64,000 nucleotides of DNA from positions 1,426,001 through 1,490,000 of the forward strand of contig NZ_JAPELY010000001.1 of NCBI RefSeq assembly GCF_026343295.1, read 5' to 3'. The stretch's first letter is position 1; each line of letters starts with the position of its first letter. The translations under genes and the position numbers were made by a program. The stretch is from Streptomyces sp. NBC_00083 (GTDB lineage Bacteria > Actinomycetota > Actinomycetes > Streptomycetales > Streptomycetaceae). Of this stretch, positions 18,622-26,717 are shown piece by piece. Below the pieces are notes generated by a model, which saw only the letters and a program-made list of their open reading frames with translations, had not been told where the DNA came from and searched no databases.

Positions 18622-19407
18622 TCAGCCGAGGGCGAGCGCGATCAGCGTCACCGTCGCGGCGCCCTCGGCGACCGCGCCGAACACATCGCCCGTCACCCCG
18701 CCGAACCGGCGCACACAGCGGTGCAGCAGCGCCTGCGCGGCGGCGAGCCCGGCCGCCACGGCCAGCGCGCCGTGCAGCGCCGCCCACGGCCCGGCCGGCC
18801 ATCCGGCGGCCGCGCCGAGCGCCGTCACCAGGGCGGCCACGGCGAGCGCGCGCCCGGCCGGCACCGTGCCCGCCACCACCGCGCCGAGACCGTCGGGGCG
18901 GGCCGCCGGGACCCCGCGCCGGGAGGCCAGGGTCAGGGCGGTGCGGGCGGCGAGCGCCGCGACGACGACGGCGGTGGTGCCACGGGCCCAGCCGTCCCGC
19001 TCGAACAGCTGGGACAGGGCGGCGATCTGGGCCAGCAGACAGAACAGCAGCGTCACGACGCCGAACGGGCCGATGTCGCTGCGCTTCATGATGCGCAGCG
19101 CGTCGTCGGCGGGCTTCGCGCTGCCCAGGCCGTCGGCGACGTCCGCGAGCCCGTCCAGATGCAGGCCCCGGGTCAGCAGGGCGGGCGCCGCCGTGGCCGC
19201 CACCGCGGCGAGCAGCGCCCCCGATCCGAGTAGCCAGAACCCGGCGCCCGCGGCCGCCGCGCACAGGCCGACGGCGAGCCCGGCCAGCGGGGCGAGCGTC
19301 ATGCCGGCCCGCGCGGCGGCGCGGTCCCACCGGGTGATCCGGGCGGGAAAGACGGTGAGGGTGCCGAAGGCGAAACGTACGCCGTGCAGGGCCTTCCTTG
19401 CGTTCAC
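18622..19407 (-). CDS. cobS: Adenosylcobinamide-GDP ribazoletransferase
   Basis: A 261-residue membrane enzyme that joins alpha-ribazole to adenosylcobinamide-GDP, the last ring-assembly step in B12 synthesis. Typical motifs are RFAFGTLTVFPAR near the start, RGLHLDGLADVADGLGS (metal- and substrate-binding Asp residues) and MKRSDIGPFGVVTL. About seven hydrophobic helices follow. The start is GTG (VNARKALHGVRF), without an obvious Shine-Dalgarno site. It is separated from cobT and cobU by three membrane-protein genes. Confidence 0.94.
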   Translation of the reverse strand: MNARKALHGVRFAFGTLTVFPARITRWDRAAARAGMTLAPLAGLAVGLCAAAAGAGFWLLGSGALLAAVAATAAPALLTRGLHLDGLADVADGLGSAKPADDALRIMKRSDIGPFGVVTLLFCLLAQIAALSQLFERDGWARGTTAVVVAALAARTALTLASRRGVPAARPDGLGAVVAGTVPAGRALAVAALVTALGAAAGWPAGPWAALHGALAVAAGLAAAQALLHRCVRRFGGVTGDVFGAVAEGAATVTLIALALG

Positions 19408-19485
19408 CCGGCGCAGGCTATCTTGAGCGCCCCGCGCCCCGACGGCGTTAAATTGCGCATACCAGCGCAAACAGGAGCGGGTGGG

Positions 19486-20241
19486 ATGGGTCACTGGTTC
19501 TACCGGAACATCACCGAGCCGGGCAAGCTCCCCACGCTGCTCGCGCTGGCCTCGTTCGTGCTGACGTTCCTGGTCACGCGCTCCATCACCCGGCTGATCC
19601 GGGCGGGGCGCGGCCCCTTCAAGAACATCAGCCCCGGCGGGCTCCACATCCACCACGTGGTGCCCGGCGTCATCCTCACCATCGTCGGCGGATTCGGCGC
19701 GGTCGGCAGCGGCCGGCACGGGATCGCCGCGTCCGTGTTCGCCGTGGTCTTCGGCATGGGCGCGGGCCTGGTCCTCGACGAGTTCGCCCTGATCCTGCAC
19801 CTGGACGACGTCTACTGGAGCGCGAACGGACGCAAGAGCGTCGAGATCGTGGTGCTGACCGCGGCCCTCATGGCGCTGGTGCTCGCCGGGTTCTCACCGC
19901 TCGGCGTCAACGACGTGAGCCCGGGGGAGCGGCAGGACCGCGCCTCGTTCATCGCCACCATCGTGATCAACTTCTGCTTCGTGCTGATCGCCCTGTTCAA
20001 GGGCAAGGTGCGGCTCGCGGTGCTCGGCGCCTTCGTGCCCTTCGTGGCGCTGTTCGGTGCGGTGCGGCTCGGCCGCCCCGGTTCCCCGTGGGCCCAGCGC
20101 TTCTACCGCAAACGGCCGCGGGCCAGGGCGCGGTCCATGCTGCGGGCCTACCACCACGACCGGCGCTGGTCCGCGCCGCGCCGCCGGCTTCAGGACTGGA
20201 TCGGCGGCGCGCCCGACAAGCTCCCGGTGCGCCGCTCCTGA
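19486..20241 (+). CDS. Multi-pass membrane protein with conserved His/Asp motifs, function unknown
   Basis: A 251-residue protein with about six hydrophobic helices and a basic C-terminal tail of 45 residues. Polar residues cluster where ligands could sit: GGLH54-I-H56-H57-VVPG and D98-E-FALILH105-L-D107-D108-VYW. Such His/Asp sets resemble membrane-embedded metalloenzymes, but I cannot name a family. GGAG lies 8 bases before the ATG. The last 52 bases overlap the 3' end of the convergent rhomboid-like gene, so both C-termini are read from the same DNA. Confidence 0.7.
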   Translation: MGHWFYRNITEPGKLPTLLALASFVLTFLVTRSITRLIRAGRGPFKNISPGGLHIHHVVPGVILTIVGGFGAVGSGRHGIAASVFAVVFGMGAGLVLDEFALILHLDDVYWSANGRKSVEIVVLTAALMALVLAGFSPLGVNDVSPGERQDRASFIATIVINFCFVLIALFKGKVRLAVLGAFVPFVALFGAVRLGRPGSPWAQRFYRKRPRARARSMLRAYHHDRRWSAPRRRLQDWIGGAPDKLPVRRS

Positions 20242-20921
20242 TCGTGGCGGTCGCGCCGGCGCCGGCGCCGCACCGCCGTGATCCAGCAGATCACGGCGAC
20301 GGTGAGGAGCGCCGCGATGTGCTCCTTGCCGGCGAGGTTGTTCTTGAGCACCACCTCGACGACCATCGCGCCGGCCACCACCCCGGCCGTCCAGTACGCC
20401 CGGTAGCGCCAGCACACGTACACGGCGAGGGCGACGACGGCCGCCGAGGGGCCGGTGTCGACCATCTCGGCGGCGGAGGCGGGAAGCCCGAAGACGCTGT
20501 CCGGGCCGATGTGGATGCCCACCCGGGCGTACAGGGTGCCGGCCAGCGTCGCCGCGTACGCGATGAGCAGTATCCGGCCGCGCCCGATGCAGATCTCCGC
20601 GATGCCGAAGACGAGCAGCACCTGGGCGAGAGCGCCCCACACCGGCAGGTCGAGGGCCGGCACGAAGAGCGAGAAGGGGGTGCGCAGGAGCGAGATCCAC
20701 AGCGGGTACTCGGCCTTCACGGATCCGATCACCTGGATCGGCCGGAAGCCCCACGACTGGTTCTGGATGATCTGGAAGACCGAGGTGAGGGCGACCGCCG
20801 AGAGGGTCAGCGGGATCGCGCGCCAGCGCTGGGTGTGGAGCGCGTACCGCACGGTCTTGAACAGGGGCCCCCACTCGCGCTCCGCGAACCGGCACGCCCC
20901 CCGTCTCGCCCCTCCGCTCAT
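20190..20921 (-). CDS. Rhomboid-like membrane protein
   Basis: A 243-residue protein with about six membrane helices. DTGPSAAVVAL places S159 in a G-x-S-A setting and AGKEHIAALLTV places H201 in a later helix, the Ser-His arrangement of rhomboid proteases. The usual GASG motif and WR motif are absent, so it may be a diverged or inactive member. Its ATG overlaps the stop of the MprF-like gene (ATGA), so the two proteins are made together and may interact. Substrate unknown. Confidence 0.6.
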   Translation of the reverse strand: MSGGARRGACRFAEREWGPLFKTVRYALHTQRWRAIPLTLSAVALTSVFQIIQNQSWGFRPIQVIGSVKAEYPLWISLLRTPFSLFVPALDLPVWGALAQVLLVFGIAEICIGRGRILLIAYAATLAGTLYARVGIHIGPDSVFGLPASAAEMVDTGPSAAVVALAVYVCWRYRAYWTAGVVAGAMVVEVVLKNNLAGKEHIAALLTVAVICWITAVRRRRRRDRHDQERRTGSLSGAPPIQS

Positions 20922-22687
20922 CTCTGCGACTCCAGGTGTCTGCGGTGCAGCCACTTGGGCAGGCCGGGGGCTTCGAGGAACCCCTCGGCGCGCGCGGACG
21001 CGATGGCGATGCGCGGCAGGTCCGCGCTCTTCTCGAACAAGGTGAAACGAGGCTCCCAGATCGGCCGGTACTTGGCGTTGGACCGGTACAGCGACTCGAT
21101 CTGCCACCAGCGGGAGAAGAAGCTGAGGAGCGAGCGCCACAGCCTCAGCACGGGTCCCGCCCCGAGCTTCGAGCCGCGCTCGAAGACGGAACGGAACATC
21201 GCGAAGTTCAGTGAGACCTGGGTGATCTGGATCTCCTTGGCGCGCTGGAGGAGTTCGATCACCATGAACTCGATCAGACCGTTCTCGGAGTCGCGGTCAC
21301 GGCGCATCAGGTCGAGCGAGACCCCGTGCGGGCCCCACGGCACGAAGCTGAGCAGCGCCCTCAACTCGCCCTCGCCGTCGAAGCATTCGAGCATCATGCA
21401 CTGGCCGTCGGCGGGATCGCCGAGCCGGCCGAGCGCCATCGAGAAGCCGCGTTCGGTGGCGCCGTCGCGCCAGTCGTCGGCCTTGCGCAGGAGTTCGTTC
21501 ATCTCCTCGGCAGGAATGTCCGCGTGACGGCGGATCCGCACCTCGTACCCGGCCCGCTTCACCCGGTTGTACGCCTGACGGACCGTCCGCATGGCGCGGC
21601 CCTCCAGGGTGAACTCGGCGGTCTCCACGATCGCCTCGTCGCCCATCTCCAGCGCGTCCAGGCCGTGCCGGGCGTAGATCTGGCCCGCTTCCTCGCTGGC
21701 GCCGGTCACGGCCGGGATCCAGCCGTGCTCGCGGGCCTCGGCCAGCCACGGCTCGATCGCGCCCGGCCACGCCTCGGGGTCGCCGATCGGATCGCCCGAG
21801 GCCAGCGAGACGCTGTTGATGACGCGGTAGGTGACGGCGGCCTTGCCGGTCGGCGACCAGATGACGGCCTTCTCGCGGCGCAGCGCGAAGTAGCCGAGCG
21901 AGTCGCGCTCGCCCTGCTTGTCGAGGAGGGCGCGCAGCTTCTCCTCGTCCTCGACGGTGAGCGGGTCGACGGCCCTGCGGTTGCGGAACGCCGCGTAGAT
22001 GACCGCGATCAGGAGCAGCGTGGCCATCACGTTGATGATGACGTTGACCCAGCCCGGCGTGGTGACGCCCTGGGTGTGCCGGTCGTCGGGGACGAGGAAG
22101 ACCAGGCGCATCAGGCCGTAGCGCCAGCGCTGCAGGAACGACGACTGGTCGGTGCCGTCATAGGTGTTGGTGGCGCTGACCAGGACCGCCGCGATCAGCG
22201 AGGTCACCAGCAGACCGCCGACGGCGGTGACGACCGCGGCCAGCGGGTTGGAGCGGTCGCCCTTGGCGTAGAACTCGCGGCGCCCGATCAGGAGGGCCGC
22301 CACGAACGCCGTGGTGAGCGCCAGGGAGATCCAGTTCTGGGCGTAGCGGTGGAAGCCGGGCAGCGCCATCACATAGGCGAACAGCAGCCAGAACAGGCCG
22401 CCGAGCACCATGTTGAGGATCCAGGCGGCCCGCTTGCGCCGGCGCATCGTGACCGCGAGGAAGAGCGTGACGACGCCGGAGGTGAAGCCGGCTTCGAGCA
22501 GGTACGGCGTGAAGTAGTCGTCCGTGTTGTGGCGCCGAAGCCCCTGGCCGAGAGTGACCCACGCGGCACTGAGGAAATTGATGAACGTCACGACGCGCAG
22601 GTACCAGACGGCGAACGCCGCTCCGTGCCGCGACCGGGGGGTGCTGCGATCCGTTCCTTCGGTGGTGCTCAAGCGGACTTCTCCCAT
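20918..22687 (-). CDS. MprF-like protein (membrane region plus DUF2156 GNAT-type domain)
   Basis: A 589-residue protein. The N-terminal 230 residues contain about six membrane helices. From about residue 245 a DUF2156 domain follows, the aminoacyl-transfer domain of MprF and LysX, with NSVSLASGDPIGDPEAW, FTLEGRAMRTVRQAYNRVKR and LDLMRRDRDSENGLIEFMV. Such proteins move Lys or Ala from tRNA onto phosphatidylglycerol or related lipids. There is no lysyl-tRNA synthetase domain, unlike mycobacterial LysX. Two starts compete: this ATG without a Shine-Dalgarno site, or a TTG five codons on with GGGAG 8 bases upstream. Coupled by ATGA overlap to the rhomboid-like gene. Confidence 0.82.
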   Translation of the reverse strand: MGEVRLSTTEGTDRSTPRSRHGAAFAVWYLRVVTFINFLSAAWVTLGQGLRRHNTDDYFTPYLLEAGFTSGVVTLFLAVTMRRRKRAAWILNMVLGGLFWLLFAYVMALPGFHRYAQNWISLALTTAFVAALLIGRREFYAKGDRSNPLAAVVTAVGGLLVTSLIAAVLVSATNTYDGTDQSSFLQRWRYGLMRLVFLVPDDRHTQGVTTPGWVNVIINVMATLLLIAVIYAAFRNRRAVDPLTVEDEEKLRALLDKQGERDSLGYFALRREKAVIWSPTGKAAVTYRVINSVSLASGDPIGDPEAWPGAIEPWLAEAREHGWIPAVTGASEEAGQIYARHGLDALEMGDEAIVETAEFTLEGRAMRTVRQAYNRVKRAGYEVRIRRHADIPAEEMNELLRKADDWRDGATERGFSMALGRLGDPADGQCMMLECFDGEGELRALLSFVPWGPHGVSLDLMRRDRDSENGLIEFMVIELLQRAKEIQITQVSLNFAMFRSVFERGSKLGAGPVLRLWRSLLSFFSRWWQIESLYRSNAKYRPIWEPRFTLFEKSADLPRIAIASARAEGFLEAPGLPKWLHRRHLESQR

Positions 22688-22768
22688 GAAACGCGATGAT
22701 ATGGGGGCAAGGCGTTCCACAGTGGGCGCCGACGGAGCCGAGGGGGAGCCCCCCGGCCCTGCCGGGAC

Positions 22769-23854
22769 TCACACGTCGCCGCTCTCCTCCGCGCCGCCCG
22801 CGCGCCGGTCAGTGCGCTCGGGCAGCTCCGCGGCGAGTGCGGCCGCGGCTTGTACGAGGGGAAGAGCGAGCAATGCCCCGGTTCCTTCGCCCACTGTGAC
22901 GCCATGATCGAGCAGAGGGTTGAGCGCCATCCGGTCCAGCGCCTTCGACTGGCCCGGTTCGCCGCTCGACTGACCCGCCAGCCACCAGTCCGGAGCCCGG
23001 AAGGCCGCCCGCTGCGCCACCAGCGCACAGGCCGACGAGACGACCCCGTCGAGGATCACCGGCAGCCTGCGCACCGCACACTGCAGCAGGAAACCGGTGA
23101 TCGCGGCAAGGTCCGCGCCGCCCACCGCGGCCAGAAGTTCCAACTGGTCGCCGAGGACCGGCCGCGCCCGGCGCAACGCGTCCCTGATCGCGGCGCACTT
23201 GCGCATCCAGGCGAGGTCGTCGATGCCGGCGCCGCCGCGCCCGGTGACCACCGACGCGTCCGTGCCGCACAGCGCCGCGATGAGGACCGCGGCGGGCGTG
23301 GTGCCGCCCACGCTGAGATCGCCGAGCACCACCAGGTCGGTGCCGGAGTCGGCCTCCTCGTCGGCGACCCTCATGCCGAGCCGTACGGCCGCCTCCGCGT
23401 CCTCGACGGTCATCGCGTCCTCGACGTCGATCCGCCCGCTGCCGCGCCGCACCCGGTGGCGTACGACGTCCTCGGGCAGCAGCCCCGGGTCGCAGTCGAG
23501 TCCCGCGTCGACGACGCGGACCGGGACGCCCTGGCGGCGGGCGAGCACCGCGACCGGGCTCGCACCGTCCAGGGCGCACCGTACGAGGGTGTGCGCCGAG
23601 GCGGCGGGGCGGGCCGAGACCCCGAGCCCGGCCACGCCGTGGTCGCCGGCGAAGAGGATCACGCGGGGCCGCTCCACGGCCCGCACCGGGCTCGCGCCCT
23701 GAGCCGCCGACAGCCAGGTGGCCAGCTCGTCGAGCCGGCCGAGCGCACCGGGAGGCACGCTCTGCCGCTCCCGGCGTTCCTCGGCGTCACGCCGCACACC
23801 GTTGTCGGGGCGTTCGATCAGATCGGAGAAGTCGTCCAGGTTCAGCCTGCTCAT
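22769..23854 (-). CDS. cobT: Nicotinate-nucleotide-dimethylbenzimidazole phosphoribosyltransferase
   Basis: A 361-residue enzyme that makes alpha-ribazole phosphate from dimethylbenzimidazole and nicotinate mononucleotide. Motifs are PPGALGRLDELATWLS, VILFAGDHGVAGLGVS, GDLSVGGTTPAAVL and the C-terminal GVTVGEGTGALLALPLV with the catalytic Glu. The length agrees with the family. It lies 30 bases downstream of cobU on the same strand and supplies the lower ligand that CobS attaches. Confidence 0.95.
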   Translation of the reverse strand: MSRLNLDDFSDLIERPDNGVRRDAEERRERQSVPPGALGRLDELATWLSAAQGASPVRAVERPRVILFAGDHGVAGLGVSARPAASAHTLVRCALDGASPVAVLARRQGVPVRVVDAGLDCDPGLLPEDVVRHRVRRGSGRIDVEDAMTVEDAEAAVRLGMRVADEEADSGTDLVVLGDLSVGGTTPAAVLIAALCGTDASVVTGRGGAGIDDLAWMRKCAAIRDALRRARPVLGDQLELLAAVGGADLAAITGFLLQCAVRRLPVILDGVVSSACALVAQRAAFRAPDWWLAGQSSGEPGQSKALDRMALNPLLDHGVTVGEGTGALLALPLVQAAAALAAELPERTDRRAGGAEESGDV

Positions 23855-23884
23855 CTGCCGAACAGTACCGGCAGCGGGCGGACA

Positions 23885-25087
23885 TCAGCCGCGCAGCGTG
23901 AGCGCCTGGCCCGCGACGACGAGCAGCACCTGCTCGCACTCGGCCGCGAACGCGGCGTTCAGGCGCCCCAGTTCGTCGCGGAAGCGCCGCCCCGACGCCG
24001 TCGCGGGCACCACGCCCGACCCCACCTCGTTGCTCACCGCGACCACCGTCCGCGCGGTGCCGCGGACCGCCGCGACCAGCTCGGCCGTACGCTCCTTCAG
24101 CGCCCGCTCGCCGCCGGACGCCCACTTCTCGTCGTCCCACGCCCCGACCCGGTCCATGGCGTCGGTCAGCCACAGCGCCAGACAGTCGATCAGGAGCGGC
24201 GGCCCCGGCTCGTCCAGGAGCGGCACGAGCTCGCAGGTCTCCTCGGTGCGCCAGGTGGAGGGGCGCCGTTCGCGGTGCAGCCCGACCCGCGCCGCCCACT
24301 CGGTGTCGCCCTCGCGGGAGCCGCCCGTCGCCACGTACACGACGCCGGGGAAGGCCGCCAGACGCCGCTCCGCCTCCACCGACTTGCCGGAGCGCGCGCC
24401 GCCGAGCACCAGGGTGCGGCGGGGCAGGTCGGGCACCGCGTGGTACTCGCCGACGATCAGCGTCGTGCCGTCCGGCACCGCACGCGCGCCGAGCGCCGCG
24501 AGCCGGCGCTCCAACTCCCGCCCCGGCGGCACGCCGTGGTCGATGTGCACCGCGATCACATCGGTCGCGGGACCGATGCCGCCCGCCGCCCGCAGCCGCG
24601 CCAGCGCGTCGGGCCGGCCGCAGACATCGGCCGCCACCATGTCGTACGGACGCATCGCCGACGCCCCCGCGGGCGCGCCGCCCGGCGGCAGGTAGAGCAG
24701 CCGCTCACCGTCGGGCGAGGTCACCTCGTACCCCGTGCCCGGCGCGTCGAGCGGCACGGCGAGCACCCGGTGGCCGCTGATCAGGGTCAGCCTGCGGCCG
24801 TCCGGTACCCGCCCGGCCGCGGGCAGCCCGGCGGGCAGCTCGACCGCCGGTCCGTCGTGCGGATGGGTGAGCAGCACCTGGCGCACACCGGCGAGCGAGT
24901 GCCCGGCCCGTGCGGCGGCGAGCGCCGCGCCCGGGGTGAGGTCGAGCAGCAGCGCGCCGTCGACGAGCAGGGCGGTCGCGGCGCGCGCGTCGCCGCCGCG
25001 GGCGACGGCGCACGCGGCGCAGGGACAGTCGGGGCGCGGCAGGCCGGCGGGGGCCCCGGTGCCGAGGAGAGTCAGTTCCACAGCCAC
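23885..25087 (-). CDS. cobU: Bifunctional adenosylcobinamide kinase/guanylyltransferase fused to a PhnP-like metallo-beta-lactamase domain
   Basis: A 400-residue fusion. Residues 1-215 resemble PhnP-type metallo-beta-lactamase folds, with a structural C21-P-C23-A-A-C26 zinc motif. The catalytic HxHxDH is degenerate: H75-P-H77-D-G79-P. Residues 222-400 are CobU, with P-loop LVLGGARSGKS (K235), GGSREGDTEWAARVGLHRERR and LIDCLALWLTDAM. CobU phosphorylates adenosylcobinamide and then adds GMP, preparing the CobS substrate. The role of the N-terminal domain is unknown. cobT follows directly. I see no cobalamin riboswitch in the 73 bases upstream. Confidence 0.9.
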   Translation of the reverse strand: MAVELTLLGTGAPAGLPRPDCPCAACAVARGGDARAATALLVDGALLLDLTPGAALAAARAGHSLAGVRQVLLTHPHDGPAVELPAGLPAAGRVPDGRRLTLISGHRVLAVPLDAPGTGYEVTSPDGERLLYLPPGGAPAGASAMRPYDMVAADVCGRPDALARLRAAGGIGPATDVIAVHIDHGVPPGRELERRLAALGARAVPDGTTLIVGEYHAVPDLPRRTLVLGGARSGKSVEAERRLAAFPGVVYVATGGSREGDTEWAARVGLHRERRPSTWRTEETCELVPLLDEPGPPLLIDCLALWLTDAMDRVGAWDDEKWASGGERALKERTAELVAAVRGTARTVVAVSNEVGSGVVPATASGRRFRDELGRLNAAFAAECEQVLLVVAGQALTLRG

Positions 25088-25160
25088 GATCCTGCCGCGT
25101 CACCGGCCCTCTTGCGCGCCCGGTTACGCTGCGGGCAGCAACGTGACCCAGGAGGCGGAC

Positions 25161-25370
25161 ATGGCGTGGACGTGGCGTTTCGAGAAGTCGGACGGTACGG
25201 AGGTCGAGCCGGCGGTGGCGCCGGAGGAGTTCACGACCCAGGGCGATGCGGAGTCCTGGATCGGTGAGGTGTGGAAGGACCTGCTCGAAGGCGGGGCCGA
25301 CCAGGTGTTCCTGTTCGAGGACGGCACGAAGATCTACGGCCCGATGAGCCTGCACGCCGAGCAGGTCTGA
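25161..25370 (+). CDS. Small conserved acidic protein, function unknown
   Basis: A 69-residue acidic soluble protein (MAWTWRFEKSDGTEV at the start, then FTTQGDAESWIGEVWKDLLE, then YGPMSLHAEQV). It looks like a compact alpha/beta fold, without Cys or membrane segment. AGGAGG lies 5 bases before the ATG, and composition is that of a real gene. It diverges from cobU. I recognise it as a common actinobacterial hypothetical protein without a known role. Confidence 0.75.
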   Translation: MAWTWRFEKSDGTEVEPAVAPEEFTTQGDAESWIGEVWKDLLEGGADQVFLFEDGTKIYGPMSLHAEQV

Positions 25371-25415
25371 GGCCCGGATCCCGCCGGCCGGGCGGTGCCG
25401 GGCCGGGTGGGACCG

Positions 25416-25450
25416 AGAGGGCCGGGGCGCTCGTCGCGCCCCGGCCCCCT
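25416..25450. terminator. Bidirectional terminator between the small protein and the HtrA-type gene
   Basis: GGGCCGGGGCG (25419-25429) pairs with CGCCCCGGCCC (25437-25447) around a 7-base loop. It lies in the 128-base gap between two convergent genes and can serve both. Confidence 0.7.
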
Positions 25451-25498
25451 CATGTGCCGGCCCCCTCGGGTTCCGGCCCGCTCACATCCCGGTCGGGG

Positions 25499-26602
25499 TC
25501 AGATCTCGCCCAGGGTGACCTCGGCGGTCTTCTTCGCGCCGTCGCGGGTGTACGTCACCTGGACCTTCTGGCCGGGCTTGTCCGCGGCCAGCGCCTCGGT
25601 GAGGGCGGTGATCGACGTGATGTCGGTGGAGCCGATCCTGGTGATGATGTCGCCCACCTTGAGGCCCGCCTTGGCCGCCGCCCCGTTGGGCGGCGCCGCC
25701 ACGACCGCGACACCGGCCGGCTGATAGCCGGAGTCGACCACGGTCCGGCCGGTGATGCCGAGCGCCGCCCGGCCCGAGTCGATGACCTTGCCGTTCTTGA
25801 TGATCTGGTCGGCGACCGTCTTCACCATCGACACCGGGATCGCGAAGCCGATGCCGGGCGCCGCGCTGCCGCCCATGTCCGGGTCGGTCGCGGCGAGCGT
25901 CGGAATGCCGATGATCTCGTCGTCGAGGTTGACCAGGGCGCCGCCGCTGTTGCCGGGATTGATCGCGGCCGAGGTCTGCACCATGTTGGCGATGGTCGCG
26001 CCGGTGCCGCCGCCGTCCCGGCCCTCCGACACGGTGCGGCCGGTCGCGGAGACGATGCCCTGGGTGACGCTGGAGGAGAGCCCGAGCGGCGAGCCCATCG
26101 CCAGCACGATCTGGCCCATCTCGACCTTGGCGGAGTCCCCGAACCTGGCCGGCTTCAGGCCGCTCGGCACCGAGTCCAGCTTGATCACGGCGAGGTCCTG
26201 CTCGGGATAGGCGGCGACCAGCTTGGCCATGATCGCCGAACCGCTGCCGGACGCCGTCACCTTGAACGTCCGCTCGTTGCCGACGACATGGGCGTTGGTG
26301 ACGATGTGCCCCTGGCCGTCGTAGACGATGCCCGAACCGAGGCTGTTGGACGCGTCGATCTGCACCACCGAGGGCAGCACGTCCTTGATGACCCGCTGGT
26401 AGTCGCTCTGGAGGCTGTCGGTCCCGCCGGAGCCGTTGCGCTGGGGCGCCGGCGCACTCGCGGACCGGCTCGGCGACGCCTTCGGCGCGCCGGATTCCGC
26501 GCCCTGCCCCGAACAGCCGCCGATGAGGGCGGCGGTGGCGACGGCGGCGGTCAGCGGCCAGGCCGCTCGGCGCACCCGGCCGGGGCGAAGAGATGCATCC
26601 AT
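25499..26602 (-). CDS. HtrA/DegP-type serine protease lipoprotein with PDZ domain
   Basis: A 367-residue exported protease. The N-terminal signal ends in a lipobox (LIGGC). A Ser/Pro tether follows, then the trypsin-like domain with His in IVTNAHVVGN, Asp in DLAVIKLDSV and Ser in NPGNSGGALVNLDDEI. A PDZ domain covers the last 90 residues (GLKVGDIITRIGSTDITSI). It likely degrades misfolded proteins outside the membrane. The ATG is 11 bases after AAAGGG, a modest ribosome site. The gap to the methyltransferase gene holds an inverted repeat GGTGGGCC/GGCCCACC that may be a terminator for it. Confidence 0.92.
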   Translation of the reverse strand: MDASLRPGRVRRAAWPLTAAVATAALIGGCSGQGAESGAPKASPSRSASAPAPQRNGSGGTDSLQSDYQRVIKDVLPSVVQIDASNSLGSGIVYDGQGHIVTNAHVVGNERTFKVTASGSGSAIMAKLVAAYPEQDLAVIKLDSVPSGLKPARFGDSAKVEMGQIVLAMGSPLGLSSSVTQGIVSATGRTVSEGRDGGGTGATIANMVQTSAAINPGNSGGALVNLDDEIIGIPTLAATDPDMGGSAAPGIGFAIPVSMVKTVADQIIKNGKVIDSGRAALGITGRTVVDSGYQPAGVAVVAAPPNGAAAKAGLKVGDIITRIGSTDITSITALTEALAADKPGQKVQVTYTRDGAKKTAEVTLGEI

Positions 26603-26640
26603 GGCAGGAGTATCCCTTTGGTCCGATATGACGGCCTGTC

Positions 26641-26683
26641 GGTGGGCCCGATCAGGTACCGGGGCCCCGGGCCGCGGCCCACC
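26641..26683 (-). terminator. Candidate terminator after the methyltransferase gene
   Basis: GGTGGGCC and GGCCCACC enclose 27 bases that contain the smaller palindrome CCGGGGCCCCGG. It lies 35 bases past the methyltransferase stop, on the way to the HtrA-type gene. Confidence 0.5.
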
Positions 26684-26717
26684 CCGCGGGTTACCCGCGC
26701 CCCGCCCCGCCGAAGCG

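Noticed and set aside
25088..25160. Cobalamin riboswitch before cobU
   Set aside because: The gap is only 73 bases, too short for the aptamer, and no B12-box-like sequence was seen.
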